Positions 58,501-64,000 of a stretch of DNA of 64,000 nt are shown here, piece by piece. Location: the NCBI GenBank assembly GCA_020152595.1, contig JAIGNY010003198.1:186001-250000 (forward strand), written 5' to 3'. The translations under genes and the position numbers were made by a program. The notes beneath the pieces were generated by a model. That model was given only the letters and a program-made list of their open reading frames with translations. It was not told where the DNA came from and searched no databases. Source of the stretch: Chiridota heheva (taxonomy: Eukaryota; Echinodermata; Holothuroidea; Apodida; Chiridotidae). Each line of letters opens with the position of its first letter. Position 1 is the stretch's first letter.

Positions 58501-61150
58501 ACATTTAGCGACCTAAATGTTTAAACTTCCGATTTTTTGTTTGTTCAGAAGTGACCCTTGACCTGAGTTCTGCAAAAAATCTGGAAAATGTTGAAATATC
58601 AAATAAGACCCCCTGACACCTAGCAACATGCTGTGCTATCATAACCAAGCTTAGCACAATAGATAAGAAGCATCTGTACAACAAAAAAACTGTTTTTATA
58701 TGCCATGATATTTAATGTTTATTTAACTATGCCCTAAATACCCCTTCTCAGACTCCACCCCTTCTCCTTCCCCAGCAATCTATGCAAATTCCCATACCTT
58801 CAACTGCACACGACCATCATAGTACATGGCTGAGTTCTTATTACTAGCAGCTACCATGTTGATGAAACTGACTTAATAGTTTTGTTATAGCCCCCTCATT
58901 TATTGCTCAGAACATTCTAGAATTGAAATAAAGTTCCTGGATAAGGCTAAAGGCGGAAGTTTTTTGATTGCCTAAAAACTTTGATCCAATGCTGTCGAAG
59001 ACTTGAGATTCTTTTGTTACAAAAATGACAACGCAATTGGCGAGGAATATTGTGTGACACGCTTGCAAATCAAAAAAGCTTACGTTTTTTTTTTTTTTTG
59101 TATCTTTGGTACAAAGAGATTTAATTTCAAATCGCTAAAATTCATATTGTTAACTCAAGGCCTAATGTTATCACTGAATGCTTAGCGTGGATTTAAACAC
59201 TTGTTTTAGCCAGCAGCTCCTGGTAGCTGTGCCCATCCATCCCCCATTGCTTCTAATTTTGTGCAAGATTGTGAGAACTGATTGCCCGATTCTCGCAATC
59301 GCACTGCTAATGCAAACCCTGCTTGGATCTGCCTTTATGACATCACACTGTACAATGCGTTGTCACAGTGGTGAAATCTTTGAAATGGAATAACTCCTAA
59401 ATGGAAAAAGATATTCTATATTCGATTTCTAACACCCTCTTGGCACATTTGGCTCTTACTGTCGTGGTGCACTTAAACATCAAAACAACAAATTTTAACA
59501 TGATTTTATGGCCATTGGACACATCCACCCTTAGTTGCATCACATGTATGTGGTGGATAAATGAACTCTGTGGTGGTGTTTTTCCCAAAAGCAATGAGAT
59601 AAATTGGAGAAGTGAAAACTAATAAACAGTAGTTTGGAGGTCAGAATGACTGGATATCTATTACGACAGAGAGTGATATTGGAACTTATATGGAAAGTCA
59701 TTAGTGCTTGTTGGCGTATGCAGTACTATTTGTAGTGCGTGAAGTATTTAGGAATTTTTCTGTTACATGTATGAGATAAGTTTTCTTGTTTGTTCTGAAC
59801 AGCTAACTTTAGAAGAGAGCCACACATGAGGCAAGAACCAAGGATAAGGGTGCAACCGGCAGCAACAAATGTCCCAAAAAGTCACTCATCGCCAAGTCAC
59901 AGGGTTCTCCAACATCAGATGCAGCAAGCTAATGTTTTACCTGGTAAGGACACTAGGGTGGTCTTCTATTGAGGGTGGTCATCCATTGAGGGTGGTCATC
60001 CATTAAAGGTGTTTATCCACTGAGGGTGGTCATCTGTTGAGGGTAGTCATCCATTAAGGGCGGCCATCCACTGAGGGTGGTCATCTGTTGAGGGTAGTCA
60101 TCCATTGAGGGTGATCATCCATTAAAGGTGGTCATCCATTGAGGGTGGTCATCCATTGAGTGTGGTCATCCATTGAGGGTGATCATCCATTGAGGGTGAT
60201 CATCCATTAAAGGTGGTTATCCACTGAGGGTGGTCATCCATTGAGGGTGGTCATCTGTTGAGGGTAGTCATCCATTGAGCATAGTCATCCATTGAGCATG
60301 TCTTTCACTGAGGGTGGTCATCCATTGAAGGTGATTATCCACTAAGGGTGGTCATCCATTGAGGGCGGCCATCCACTGAGGGTGGTCATCTGTTGAGGGT
60401 AGTTATCCATTGAGTATGGTCATCCATTGAGGATGGCCATCCATTGAGGTTAGTCATCTATTGGGGCAAGAAGGACTTGTGTGCATGTGTTGAAAATTGG
60501 GCCTTATGGGGAATAAATACATTTTGAGATGTGAGTGCTAAAGAAATATTTTCAATAACTGCTATGAGGGCAGACTTGTAGTATGAGCACATTTCTCAGG
60601 GTATGCATACAAGGTCATGAGTGTGTGTGTGTATGAGTATTTACTGGAGTTCTTGAATTATTTGCGATTCCTCATTCCTGATCAAATGTATCTGAATAAG
60701 AGCTAAGTATAGCTGATACATCTTCATCATGTCTTCTCTGTTATTTCACAGAAAGTGTTAATATTCCAACTGATGATCGTCTCCAAGAATCCTTTGACTC
60801 GGAACCATACCCCATTGCTGTTGAAGTTTCTGATTTGCCAGGGAGTTCAATGGGTTACATACCACCTACTTCTGCCACTGATTTGGGAGGAGGAATTACT
60901 CTCTCAGATATGCCTGGAACTTCTGTGCCAAATATCCAAAGGACTGCTGTGCCAAATGTTCAAGGCACCTCTATGTTAAGTTACTCACAAACTTCAATGT
61001 CAGATATGACAAGAACATCTGTGTCAAATATTCCAGGAAATTTGAACATCGGTCCAGGAACATCAGTTGCAGACATACCAGGGACATCTGGTATGTCTGA
61101 TTTTCCAGGAACATCTCAGGAAGGTTCCGAGCAGACAGACCAACATGGAG
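40522..61150 (+). CDS. Nucleoplasmin-like (NPL) domain protein, eight coding exons, 3' end outside window
   Basis: Coding exons: 40522-40531, 44493-44582, 47860-48018, 52472-52615, 56468-56557, 56766-57032, 59803-59943, 60752-61150. All have GT/AG borders and every coding junction is phase 1, giving an uninterrupted 433 residues plus one split codon. Residues 1-95 match the NPL fold: MIWGLKLQPGEFHSET, SLAALES, EEYILCTLVHGVQFQQYLGM, LMPGEKVKFCVQGK and YSVHLTGYST. NPL domains form pentameric beta sandwiches in nucleoplasmins and in the N-terminus of nuclear FKBPs, where they act as histone chaperone modules. Residues ~96-164 are mildly acidic with VKEEP (SUMO-site-like). 165-300 are rich in Gln, Arg, Met and Pro with RKRSQIGQR. 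301-433 carry PGTS repeats. No FKBP domain and no long acidic tract is seen in the window. The function beyond 'nuclear NPL protein' is unknown. Confidence 0.85.
40540..41925. other. Intron 1 of NPL gene, non-coding
   Basis: AT-rich, no other feature recognised before the hAT element at 41932. Confidence 0.45.
41932..43030. mobile_element. 1.1-kb non-autonomous hAT element with 8-bp target duplication
   Basis: The left end TAGGGATGTGCATTG and right end CGACC.../CGCATCCTTA (reverse TAAGGATGCGACCG) are inverted. Just inside, both carry TTTATCGGTTAAT / ATTAACCGATAAA and 'ACGATTAACGATC'/'GATCGTTTATCG' text. Flanks ATGAATAA (41924-41931) and ATGTATAA (43031-43038) match 7 of 8. No transposase remnant seen. 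Inside intron 1 of the NPL gene. Confidence 0.85.
43040..44490. other. Intron 1 of NPL gene, remainder
   Basis: Non-coding. 43447-43512 has a GGAACAGTA/TACTGTTCC inverted pairing. No exon recognised. Confidence 0.45.
44493..44582 (+). CDS. NPL gene exon 2
   Basis: 90 nt, acceptor TTCTTGTTTTAG, donor GTAAGT. Encodes GLKLQPGEFHSETIKTEIQL followed by SLAALESRNL, residues 4-33 of the NPL domain. It is the counterpart of 6952-6863 on the minus strand. Confidence 0.9.
45100..45400 (-). pseudogene. BED zinc-finger remnant of hAT transposase
   Basis: The minus strand reads WKHFTVQDQADEIAECILCK then a Lys/Arg/Gly-rich loop, then LPKNFSTSPLHKHLQSKHPA. This gives C-x2-C and H-x4-H spacing with the usual aromatic lead, that is, a BED finger. 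Immediately after it the frame runs into the terminal inverted repeat, so the catalytic part of the transposase was deleted. Confidence 0.82.
45665..46660 (+). mobile_element. LINE (CR1/Jockey-like) 3' part, little decayed
   Basis: From 45665 a plus-strand frame runs to the TAG at 46530-46532 and carries LFADDCFVYR (RT motif C), KWQMNFNPSKCYILSI, HPYLGVEIDNKLRWDKHI, YASAVWDPHHQCDVDKLESI (then QRRAARF) and a C-terminal NALPSDIVHALSLNCFKAKL. The 3' UTR ends in a GATTCAGATTCA tail. The absence of stops over 263 codons (45741-46532) points to recent insertion. It lacks the endonuclease and RT fingers. Confidence 0.92.
46776..46996. repeat. C-rich minisatellite (CCCCACCCCTCCCCTCA)
   Basis: About 220 bp of CACCCCACCCCTCCCCT-type units with drift. 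The minus strand is AGGGG/GGGTG-rich and could form G-quadruplexes. Located inside the hAT element, downstream of the nested LINE. Confidence 0.93.
47643..47871 (+). repeat. About 115-bp tandem duplication of the exon 3 splice acceptor
   Basis: Copy 1 is 47643-47755 and copy 2 is 47756-47871. Each runs from GTTA(G/C)CTGTGTGATGAGTG to TGTAG and ATGACACCCCAG, the first 12 bases of exon 3. Copy 1 therefore holds a full polypyrimidine tract, AG (47742-47743) and exon start. Splicing to it would read D-D-T-P-A-L-P-V and then a TGA at 47766-47768. Confidence 0.92.
47860..48018 (+). CDS. NPL gene exon 3
   Basis: 159 nt, acceptor poly-T then TTTTTGTAG, donor GTAAGT. Encodes DDTPDSVVYNQVIVQTDTEE then YILCTLVHGVQFQQYLGMKL and MPGEKVKFCVQGK, the middle NPL strands (residues 34-86). 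A near-identical acceptor with the first 12 exon bases lies 116 bp upstream. Confidence 0.9.
48743..49324. mobile_element. MITE with TTAAAGGAATATT inverted ends
   Basis: Left end TTAAAGGAATATTTCCATGG then TTTTTTTTGTAA, right end TTACAAAAAACCATGGGAAT then ATTCCTTTAA. The interior is AT-rich with 'ATGACATCA' pieces and has no ORF. It shares ends with copies near 49654, 52070-52450 and 57958. Located in intron 3 of the NPL gene. Confidence 0.82.
49691..51990 (+). mobile_element. Minisatellite-bearing repeat element, copy 2
   Basis: Begins GGTTCGCATGC (49691-49701) and near its other end has the exact reverse GCATGCGAACC (51958-51968), followed by GTATTTACCGTTCTAGTT. The body matches copy 1 (34683-35955) part by part, but the minisatellite is about 1.7 kb rather than 0.7 kb. 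It is inserted in a TTAAAGG-type MITE: the left flank ends GGATTTTCATTTTT and the right flank starts ACATATATGATAGAG, which are contiguous at 52092-52130. Confidence 0.82.
50165..51895 (+). repeat. GCCATGTGGGACAT minisatellite, expanded (copy 2)
   Basis: Three zones are visible. First are degenerate 22-26-bp units, from 50165 with gaps. Next, at about 50720-51620, come units close to GGGATGCCATGTGGGACATG followed by GGGT. Last is a homogenised 19-bp array (GATGCCATGTGGGACATAT) from 51620 to 51890, about 14 units with only one or two changes. All six frames appear open over long stretches because the unit lacks stops; none is a real protein. Confidence 0.93.
52020..52455. repeat. Palindromic MITE cluster (CCATGGATTTTCATTTT family)
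   Basis: 52093-52160 pairs with 52175-52240 as a hairpin with arms of about 60 bp (CATGGATTTTCATTTTT... / ...AAAATGAAAATCCATG). Two further inverted copies follow, each ending AAAATCCATGGAAATATTCC or AAAATCCATGGGAATATTCC. The cluster ends 17 bp before the exon 4 acceptor region (52472). Confidence 0.82.
52472..52615 (+). CDS. NPL gene exon 4
   Basis: 144 nt, acceptor CTTTTCTCCAG, donor GTGAGT. Begins (Y)SVHLTGYSTCSPEGH, the last NPL strand with its hallmark VHLTGY, then a linker rich in Gln, Glu, Gly and Ser (residues 88-134). Confidence 0.9.
52620..53020 (+). repeat. AT-rich repeat with TTCATTCAATTGGAGATTAATTG unit
   Basis: About 12 imperfect copies of a 30-35-bp unit centred on ATTCAATTGGAGATTAATTG / TTCAGTTCATTT immediately after exon 4 in intron 4. 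Confidence 0.85.
53100..54365. other. Intron 4 of NPL gene, non-coding
   Basis: AT-rich. 53610-54350 begins and ends with GCGATTAAT-type text and may be a decayed hAT relative of 41932-43030, but the ends cannot be paired with confidence. Confidence 0.4.
54370..56340 (-). mobile_element. Decayed LINE, RT and linker, antisense in NPL intron 4
   Basis: Minus-strand blocks in order: DWDEYKSMRNKVNMELKWSN (linker, about 56320-56260), MDDIANAFNHYLKKIAFDIV (about 56150-56100), EEILSMSPGKSTGLDDVGCK-type motif 1 (about 56010-55950), an RT middle with frameshifts (55845-55300), IYNTKLVCVDSVRCLGVMID then KHLLFPQHV (55070-54980), and a NITSWNSIDNKIK-type C-terminus near 54530. Multiple stops. CR1/Jockey-like by motif style. 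Confidence 0.83.
56468..56557 (+). CDS. NPL gene exon 5 (acidic, VKEEP)
   Basis: 90 nt, acceptor CTTGCACAG, donor GTAATG. Encodes DVKEEPPDQDMLEDNMQAFP then DFEQVFSKPS (residues 135-164): ten acidic against three Lys residues, with VKEEP fitting the SUMO consensus (hydrophobic-K-x-E). Confidence 0.85.
56766..57032 (+). CDS. NPL gene exon 6 (Gln/Arg-rich basic region)
   Basis: 267 nt, acceptor TTCTTTTCAG, donor GTAATA. Encodes residues 165-253: Gln-, Arg-, Met- and Pro-rich, with 25 Arg/Lys and almost no acidic residues, and RKRSQIGQR as a candidate nuclear localisation or nucleic-acid-binding patch. A low-complexity region, so homology cannot be judged. Confidence 0.85.
57383..57450 (+). repeat. 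Short tandem duplication (about 37 bp x 2)
   Basis: GTACACTCACTGCATGCCAA then CAATTTTGTGACGAAGC occurs twice in a row; the copies differ at one or two bases. Confidence 0.85.
57549..57615 (+). repeat. tRNA-like (Pol III box) sequence, possible SINE head
   Basis: TGGTGTAGAGGATGG resembles a tRNA A box (TRGYNNARNNG), and GGTTCGAATAC, about 37 bases further, matches the B box (GGTTCGANTCC) with one or two changes. No cloverleaf with a proper anticodon arm can be drawn, so it is not called as a tRNA gene. Confidence 0.35.
57958..59425. mobile_element. Larger TTAAAGG-type element with more than 100-bp inverted ends
   Basis: The left arm (58030-58140: GGAGTTATTACATTTCAAAG, ATTTCATCAGTGTGTTGAAAAGTGACCTCACAGTG..., ACAGTGTGATGTAAT) pairs with the right arm (59325-59425: ATGACATCACACTGTACAAT, GTTGTCACAGTGGTGAAATC, TTTGAAATGGAATAACTCC). 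The outer left end is TTAAAAGGTATATTTCCGGG; the matching right outer end has been replaced by a LINE tail. No ORF. Inside intron 6. Confidence 0.78.
59425..59500 (+). mobile_element. I-like LINE 3' terminus fragment
   Basis: TAACACCCTCTTGGCACATT then TGGCTCTTACTGTCGTGGTG and TTAAACATCA match the 3' ends at 38640 and 62118. Only the terminal about 70 bp is present. Confidence 0.75.
59803..59943 (+). CDS. NPL gene exon 7 (basic linker)
   Basis: 141 nt, acceptor TTTGTTCTGAACAG, donor GTAAGG. Encodes residues 254-300 (TNFRREPHMRQEPRIRVQPA ... VLQHQMQQANVLP), continuing the basic Gln-rich character. Phase 1-1. Confidence 0.85.
59951..60470 (+). repeat. 18-19-bp minisatellite in NPL intron 7
   Basis: Unit GGGTGGTCATCCATTGA with variants (AAGGTGGTT, GGGCGGCC, TCATCTGTTGA), about 28 copies. 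It begins within 10 bases of the exon 7 donor. Confidence 0.93.
60752..61150 (+). CDS. NPL gene exon 8 (PGTS repeat region)
   Basis: 399 nt, acceptor TTATTTCACAG, donor GTGAGT. Encodes residues 301-433: Ser/Thr/Pro/Gly-rich with degenerate units such as SDMPGTSVPNI, VPNVQGTSM, ADIPGTSG and SDFPGTSQ, spaced about 9-12 residues. The C-terminal exon(s) are not identified in 61151-64000. Confidence 0.85.
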
Positions 61151-61259
61151 GTGAGTGTCATCTTTTTCAAGTATCAGCAGAGAGCAATGCCCATTTCCTA
61201 TAATGCACCACTAATGTTGCTTTTAAAAGATACGGTCATGTAGGGACTTGCTGTATGCC

Positions 61260-61555
61260 CATCATTCCTCATTCTTGATTTCAGTCGAATTTGACTAAAC
61301 TTCAATGATTCTGATTGGGAGAATTTTACGAGATTTCTCTTAAACTTGTTGAATAAAGTGGAATTCTGAAAGTCCAAATTGTGGATTGTACAATCTAGAC
61401 TTGCATCCCTCATTTCTGATTTCAATAAATGTTGACAAAGCTTGAATGATGAAGATTGTGAGTATTTTTATGCGCTTTCTCTTAAACTTGTTGATTTAAG
61501 TAGAATTCTGAAATTTTAAATTGTGATCATAGAATCAGACTTGCACATGATCTTA
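61260..61555 (+). repeat. About 150-bp tandem duplication
   Basis: CCTCATTCTTGATTTCAGTC ... TTAAACTTGTTGAATAAAGT recurs at 61407 as CCTCATTTCTGATTTCAATA ... TTAAACTTGTTGATTTAAGT; diverged. Confidence 0.8.
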
Positions 61556-61807
61556 AATTTTTCAAAATGAAGCACTCTTATCAGCCTTTAGAAAGGCTGT
61601 AAAGAGAGAAGTAAAGTATTGTAAAAAGATTGTTGGAGATTTCAGAAGTCAGAATTGGAAAAAATCTACAGTTTTGGTGGTTATAACCGCTGGAAAAATG
61701 GGAGTTCACGGAAAGAAACTTTTTATTCATATAAAAAAAAAAAAAATTGGAAATAAAACAAACTCAACAAATTCAATATTTACAATTTCCAAGTTATTTT
61801 GTCATTT

Positions 61808-62190
61808 TGTTATTTTCTCAATATCGATCTCTCCATCAAGCATATTTTCTTAACCCGTCCCCTATATCAGAACTCCAGATCTCTTCTCTCCTCACTCTCC
61901 TCAATCTCGGACCTATTCGAAAACAATTCTTTTTCAAACATTATTAACTTCCTCCTCAACAACAACCTCTTCCACCACATATAATCTCCCTTTCTACACC
62001 TAACCTTACACTCCCCTTTCTTTTCACTTAAATTTTTCCCACATTCAACCTTTCCCCTTTATCTCCTTTACAAACCTTCCATCTCCTCACTATCCTAACT
62101 CTTACACCATAATTTATTAACACCCTCTTGGCACATTTGACTCTAACTGTCGCAGTGGCGTTAAACATCAACAAACCAACCTAAACCTTT
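61808..62190 (+). mobile_element. I-like LINE 3' end (uninterrupted reference copy)
   Basis: IDLSIKHIFLTRPLYQNSRS then LLSSLSSISDLFENN in the C-terminal frame, then the 3' UTR ending CATTTGACTCTAACTGTCGC then AGTGGCGTTAAACATCAACA. Preceded by a poly-A run at 61732. 5' truncated. Confidence 0.85.
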
Positions 62191-62689
62191 AAAAAGGTGA
62201 AGAAGAAAAAAAAGTCCAATAAATGAAAATGAAAGCAAATGACAATTCATTGCACTTGTTATTCCGCCATATTTTGGCGGAAAGATTTGGGACACATTTA
62301 CTTGGAACCGCGGGAAATTTTATCATTAATTTCAACTCCGTCAGAGGTACTGAATCATTTGATTGCGATGGAAGCAATACAAAATACCCTATAAAAGATG
62401 AGACTGAATTGAGATATTAGAATAATCTCGCAAAAAATTTGGGGGAATGATTATTTCTGGTTTCATTTTGAAGTAGTAAAGTATCAAAAAATAATGAACC
62501 CATTTGACTTTGCAGTTAAGTTTGTTCAGGACTATTTGGCACTGCAACAAGGTGGCTTTTGGGAGATGGGCATTGCTCTTTTTTTGTGTGTAGGAGTTGA
62601 TCTGATTTTGCATACCTGTAGAAACAATGAATCGTTCAACCCTGATTTTTGAGACAGATTAGGTTTTCCTGTCAAATAAAAGTAACATG

Positions 62690-62870
62690 AAAAATTTGAA
62701 TCGCTGACTTTTGAAAAAAGGCAGGAAAATTTATCAATTTTCAGCCAATTATGTAGATTTATAATTTTTTATAACCTGTGGACTTTTATAACCTGTGGAT
62801 AAAGAAGATAAAAGATATCTGCCCCTGATATTGATCTTCATGTGATCCATTGATGATTATTATTATCCAT
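62690..62870 (+). repeat. Direct duplication, copy 1
   Basis: GCTGACTTTTGAAAAAAGGC ... TTTTCAGCCAATTA ... ATCTGCCCCTGATATTGATC then TTCATGTGATCC; repeated with an extra middle block at 63755-64000. Confidence 0.85.
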
Positions 62871-62879
62871 AAAGTAGAA

Positions 62880-62881
<2 letters not shown>

Positions 62882-62968
<87 letters not shown>
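62882..62968. repeat. AT dinucleotide microsatellite
   Basis: About 87 bp of pure AT, then ATAATATATAC. Confidence 0.97.
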
Positions 62969-63754
62969 ATTTCAGTGAAATAAAATATATTACTCTGGAC
63001 AAATGGTAGATGGTGTTTTTTTTCTTCTTCATGATCTTCCAAGGTTCTCGTCAGACTTGATTGTCATAAGAAATATAACCTTAGTCAAATTTAGAAATTT
63101 TAGAATATGAACATTTCACTGCAGAATTACAAATAAGCCATTTTGATTTAAACAATTACACTTTTCTGTCACTTTGTTTTTGTCAGGAGATTTTATTTTA
63201 TTGTGGAAAAACATATTGAGGCAAAATTTTGGGAGTCATAATTTATCATTGTTTTGAGCATAAAAAAAACCATGTGTTTTATTTCTGCACAAAACAAAGA
63301 CTTGCATGATGGAAAGAGGCCTGTCCTCTGTCTTCATTCGTAAGCTCTTAAGGTAAAACACAAACTGCAAAGTTATTTTTCCAGCTAATGGCATTAGCAG
63401 ATCAACCCCTGCCAATATAAGTCTTGTGTATTTTTAAATGAAGTGCATAGATAACATGACCACTTGAAGATGGTATCTGATTTTCATAGATGTAAAAAGA
63501 AAATTAAATTAATGCATTAACCCAAGCGGATATGCAAATGAATAGTGCAACAAGGATTTTGTTGTAGGAGGAGAGCATACCCAGGTTGTATAGAGGAGAA
63601 AATAATAAACATGCTCTTGTAGAACAAAAGAAGTTACAAGCTTTCAGGCAGTCAGAAGCCTCTTTTGCAAAAAGATTGTGTTTTTCTCAGTTTTTCTCCA
63701 ATTTAAAACATATGTTACACCTCATGACATCTGTGTAACATGAACAGTTTTGAA

Positions 63755-64000
63755 TTGCTGGCTTTTGAAAAAAGGCAACAAAATTTATCATTTCAGTTAA
63801 GTTAATGAGGTGTTTCTTTGAATTAGTTTTGCTGAATGGAATTTGAAATTGGCAGATGTATAATATAAATTTTCAGCCAATTAGATAGTTTTCTAATATT
63901 TTATAACGTATGAACTTGCCTGGATAAAGAAGAGAAAAGATGTCTGCCCCTGATATTGATCTTCAAGTGATCATGTGATGCGTTTATAATTATTATTCAT
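63755..64000 (+). repeat. Direct duplication, copy 2
   Basis: GCTGGCTTTTGAAAAAAGGC ... ATTTTCAGCCAATTAGATAG ... TGTCTGCCCCTGATATTGAT; continues to the window edge. Confidence 0.85.

Larger units (their letters stand above)
62190..63750. other. Intron or 3' flank after exon 8, no exon recognised
   Basis: No phase-1 exon with protein-like content found; AT-rich apart from the repeats listed. Confidence 0.35.

Overview
This is repeat-rich, intron-rich eukaryotic nuclear DNA. Coding sequence is sparse, exons are short with GT/AG borders, and the rest is full of LINE pieces, hAT-type DNA transposon derivatives, MITE-like inverted-repeat elements, minisatellites and microsatellites. The many AGGCCTA strings, the mix of L2/CR1-like, I-like and hAT elements, and a nucleoplasmin-like gene fit a marine invertebrate, perhaps an echinoderm. 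That placement is an inference; no single marker fixes it.

The main host content is a pair of related genes arranged head to head. On the + strand, eight coding exons (40522-61150) splice in one frame, every coding junction in phase 1, into at least 433 residues. The first ~95 residues form a nucleoplasmin-like (NPL) domain, starting MIWG and ending at VHLTGY. After it come an acidic segment with a VKEEP motif, a Gln/Arg/Met-rich basic region, and a Ser/Thr-rich region of degenerate PGTS repeats. The 3' end lies beyond the window. On the - strand, the first two coding exons of a paralogue (7250-7241 and 6952-6863) have the same start, the same intron phase and the same exon-2 length. They differ mostly by synonymous changes, so both look selected as proteins. 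The rest of the paralogue lies to the left of, or beyond, a block of LINE sequence.

Layout: 1-6400, two - strand LINE copies of one RNase H-bearing family arranged head to tail; 6860-7250, start of the - strand NPL gene; 8640-9400, diverged tandem repeat; 9700-12070, broken hAT transposase with an acidic repeat region; 12830-14290, dispersed repeats and a LINE tail; 15310-16330, decayed LINE; 17350-24800, mostly non-coding with a clear MITE at 21930-22295; 24980-28310, a - strand LINE whose 3' tail has grown into a 500-bp TTA tract; 28790-30530, tandem repeats and a hAT MITE with perfect target duplication; 31270-35950, dispersed repeats and three minisatellite blocks; 36600-40230, LINE 3' ends, a short mobile insert and a hAT MITE; 40454-61150, the + strand NPL gene, whose introns carry three hAT-type elements, several MITEs, two LINE pieces and four minisatellite blocks; 61150-64000, the following intron or 3' flank.

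The points most worth following up are the NPL paralogue pair with its unusual C-terminal region, a duplicated 3' splice site that creates a frame-ending decoy acceptor just before exon 3, and a paired repeat element that carries an expandable GCCATGTGGGACAT minisatellite between inverted ends. No RNA gene, CRISPR array or prokaryote-style operon is visible.
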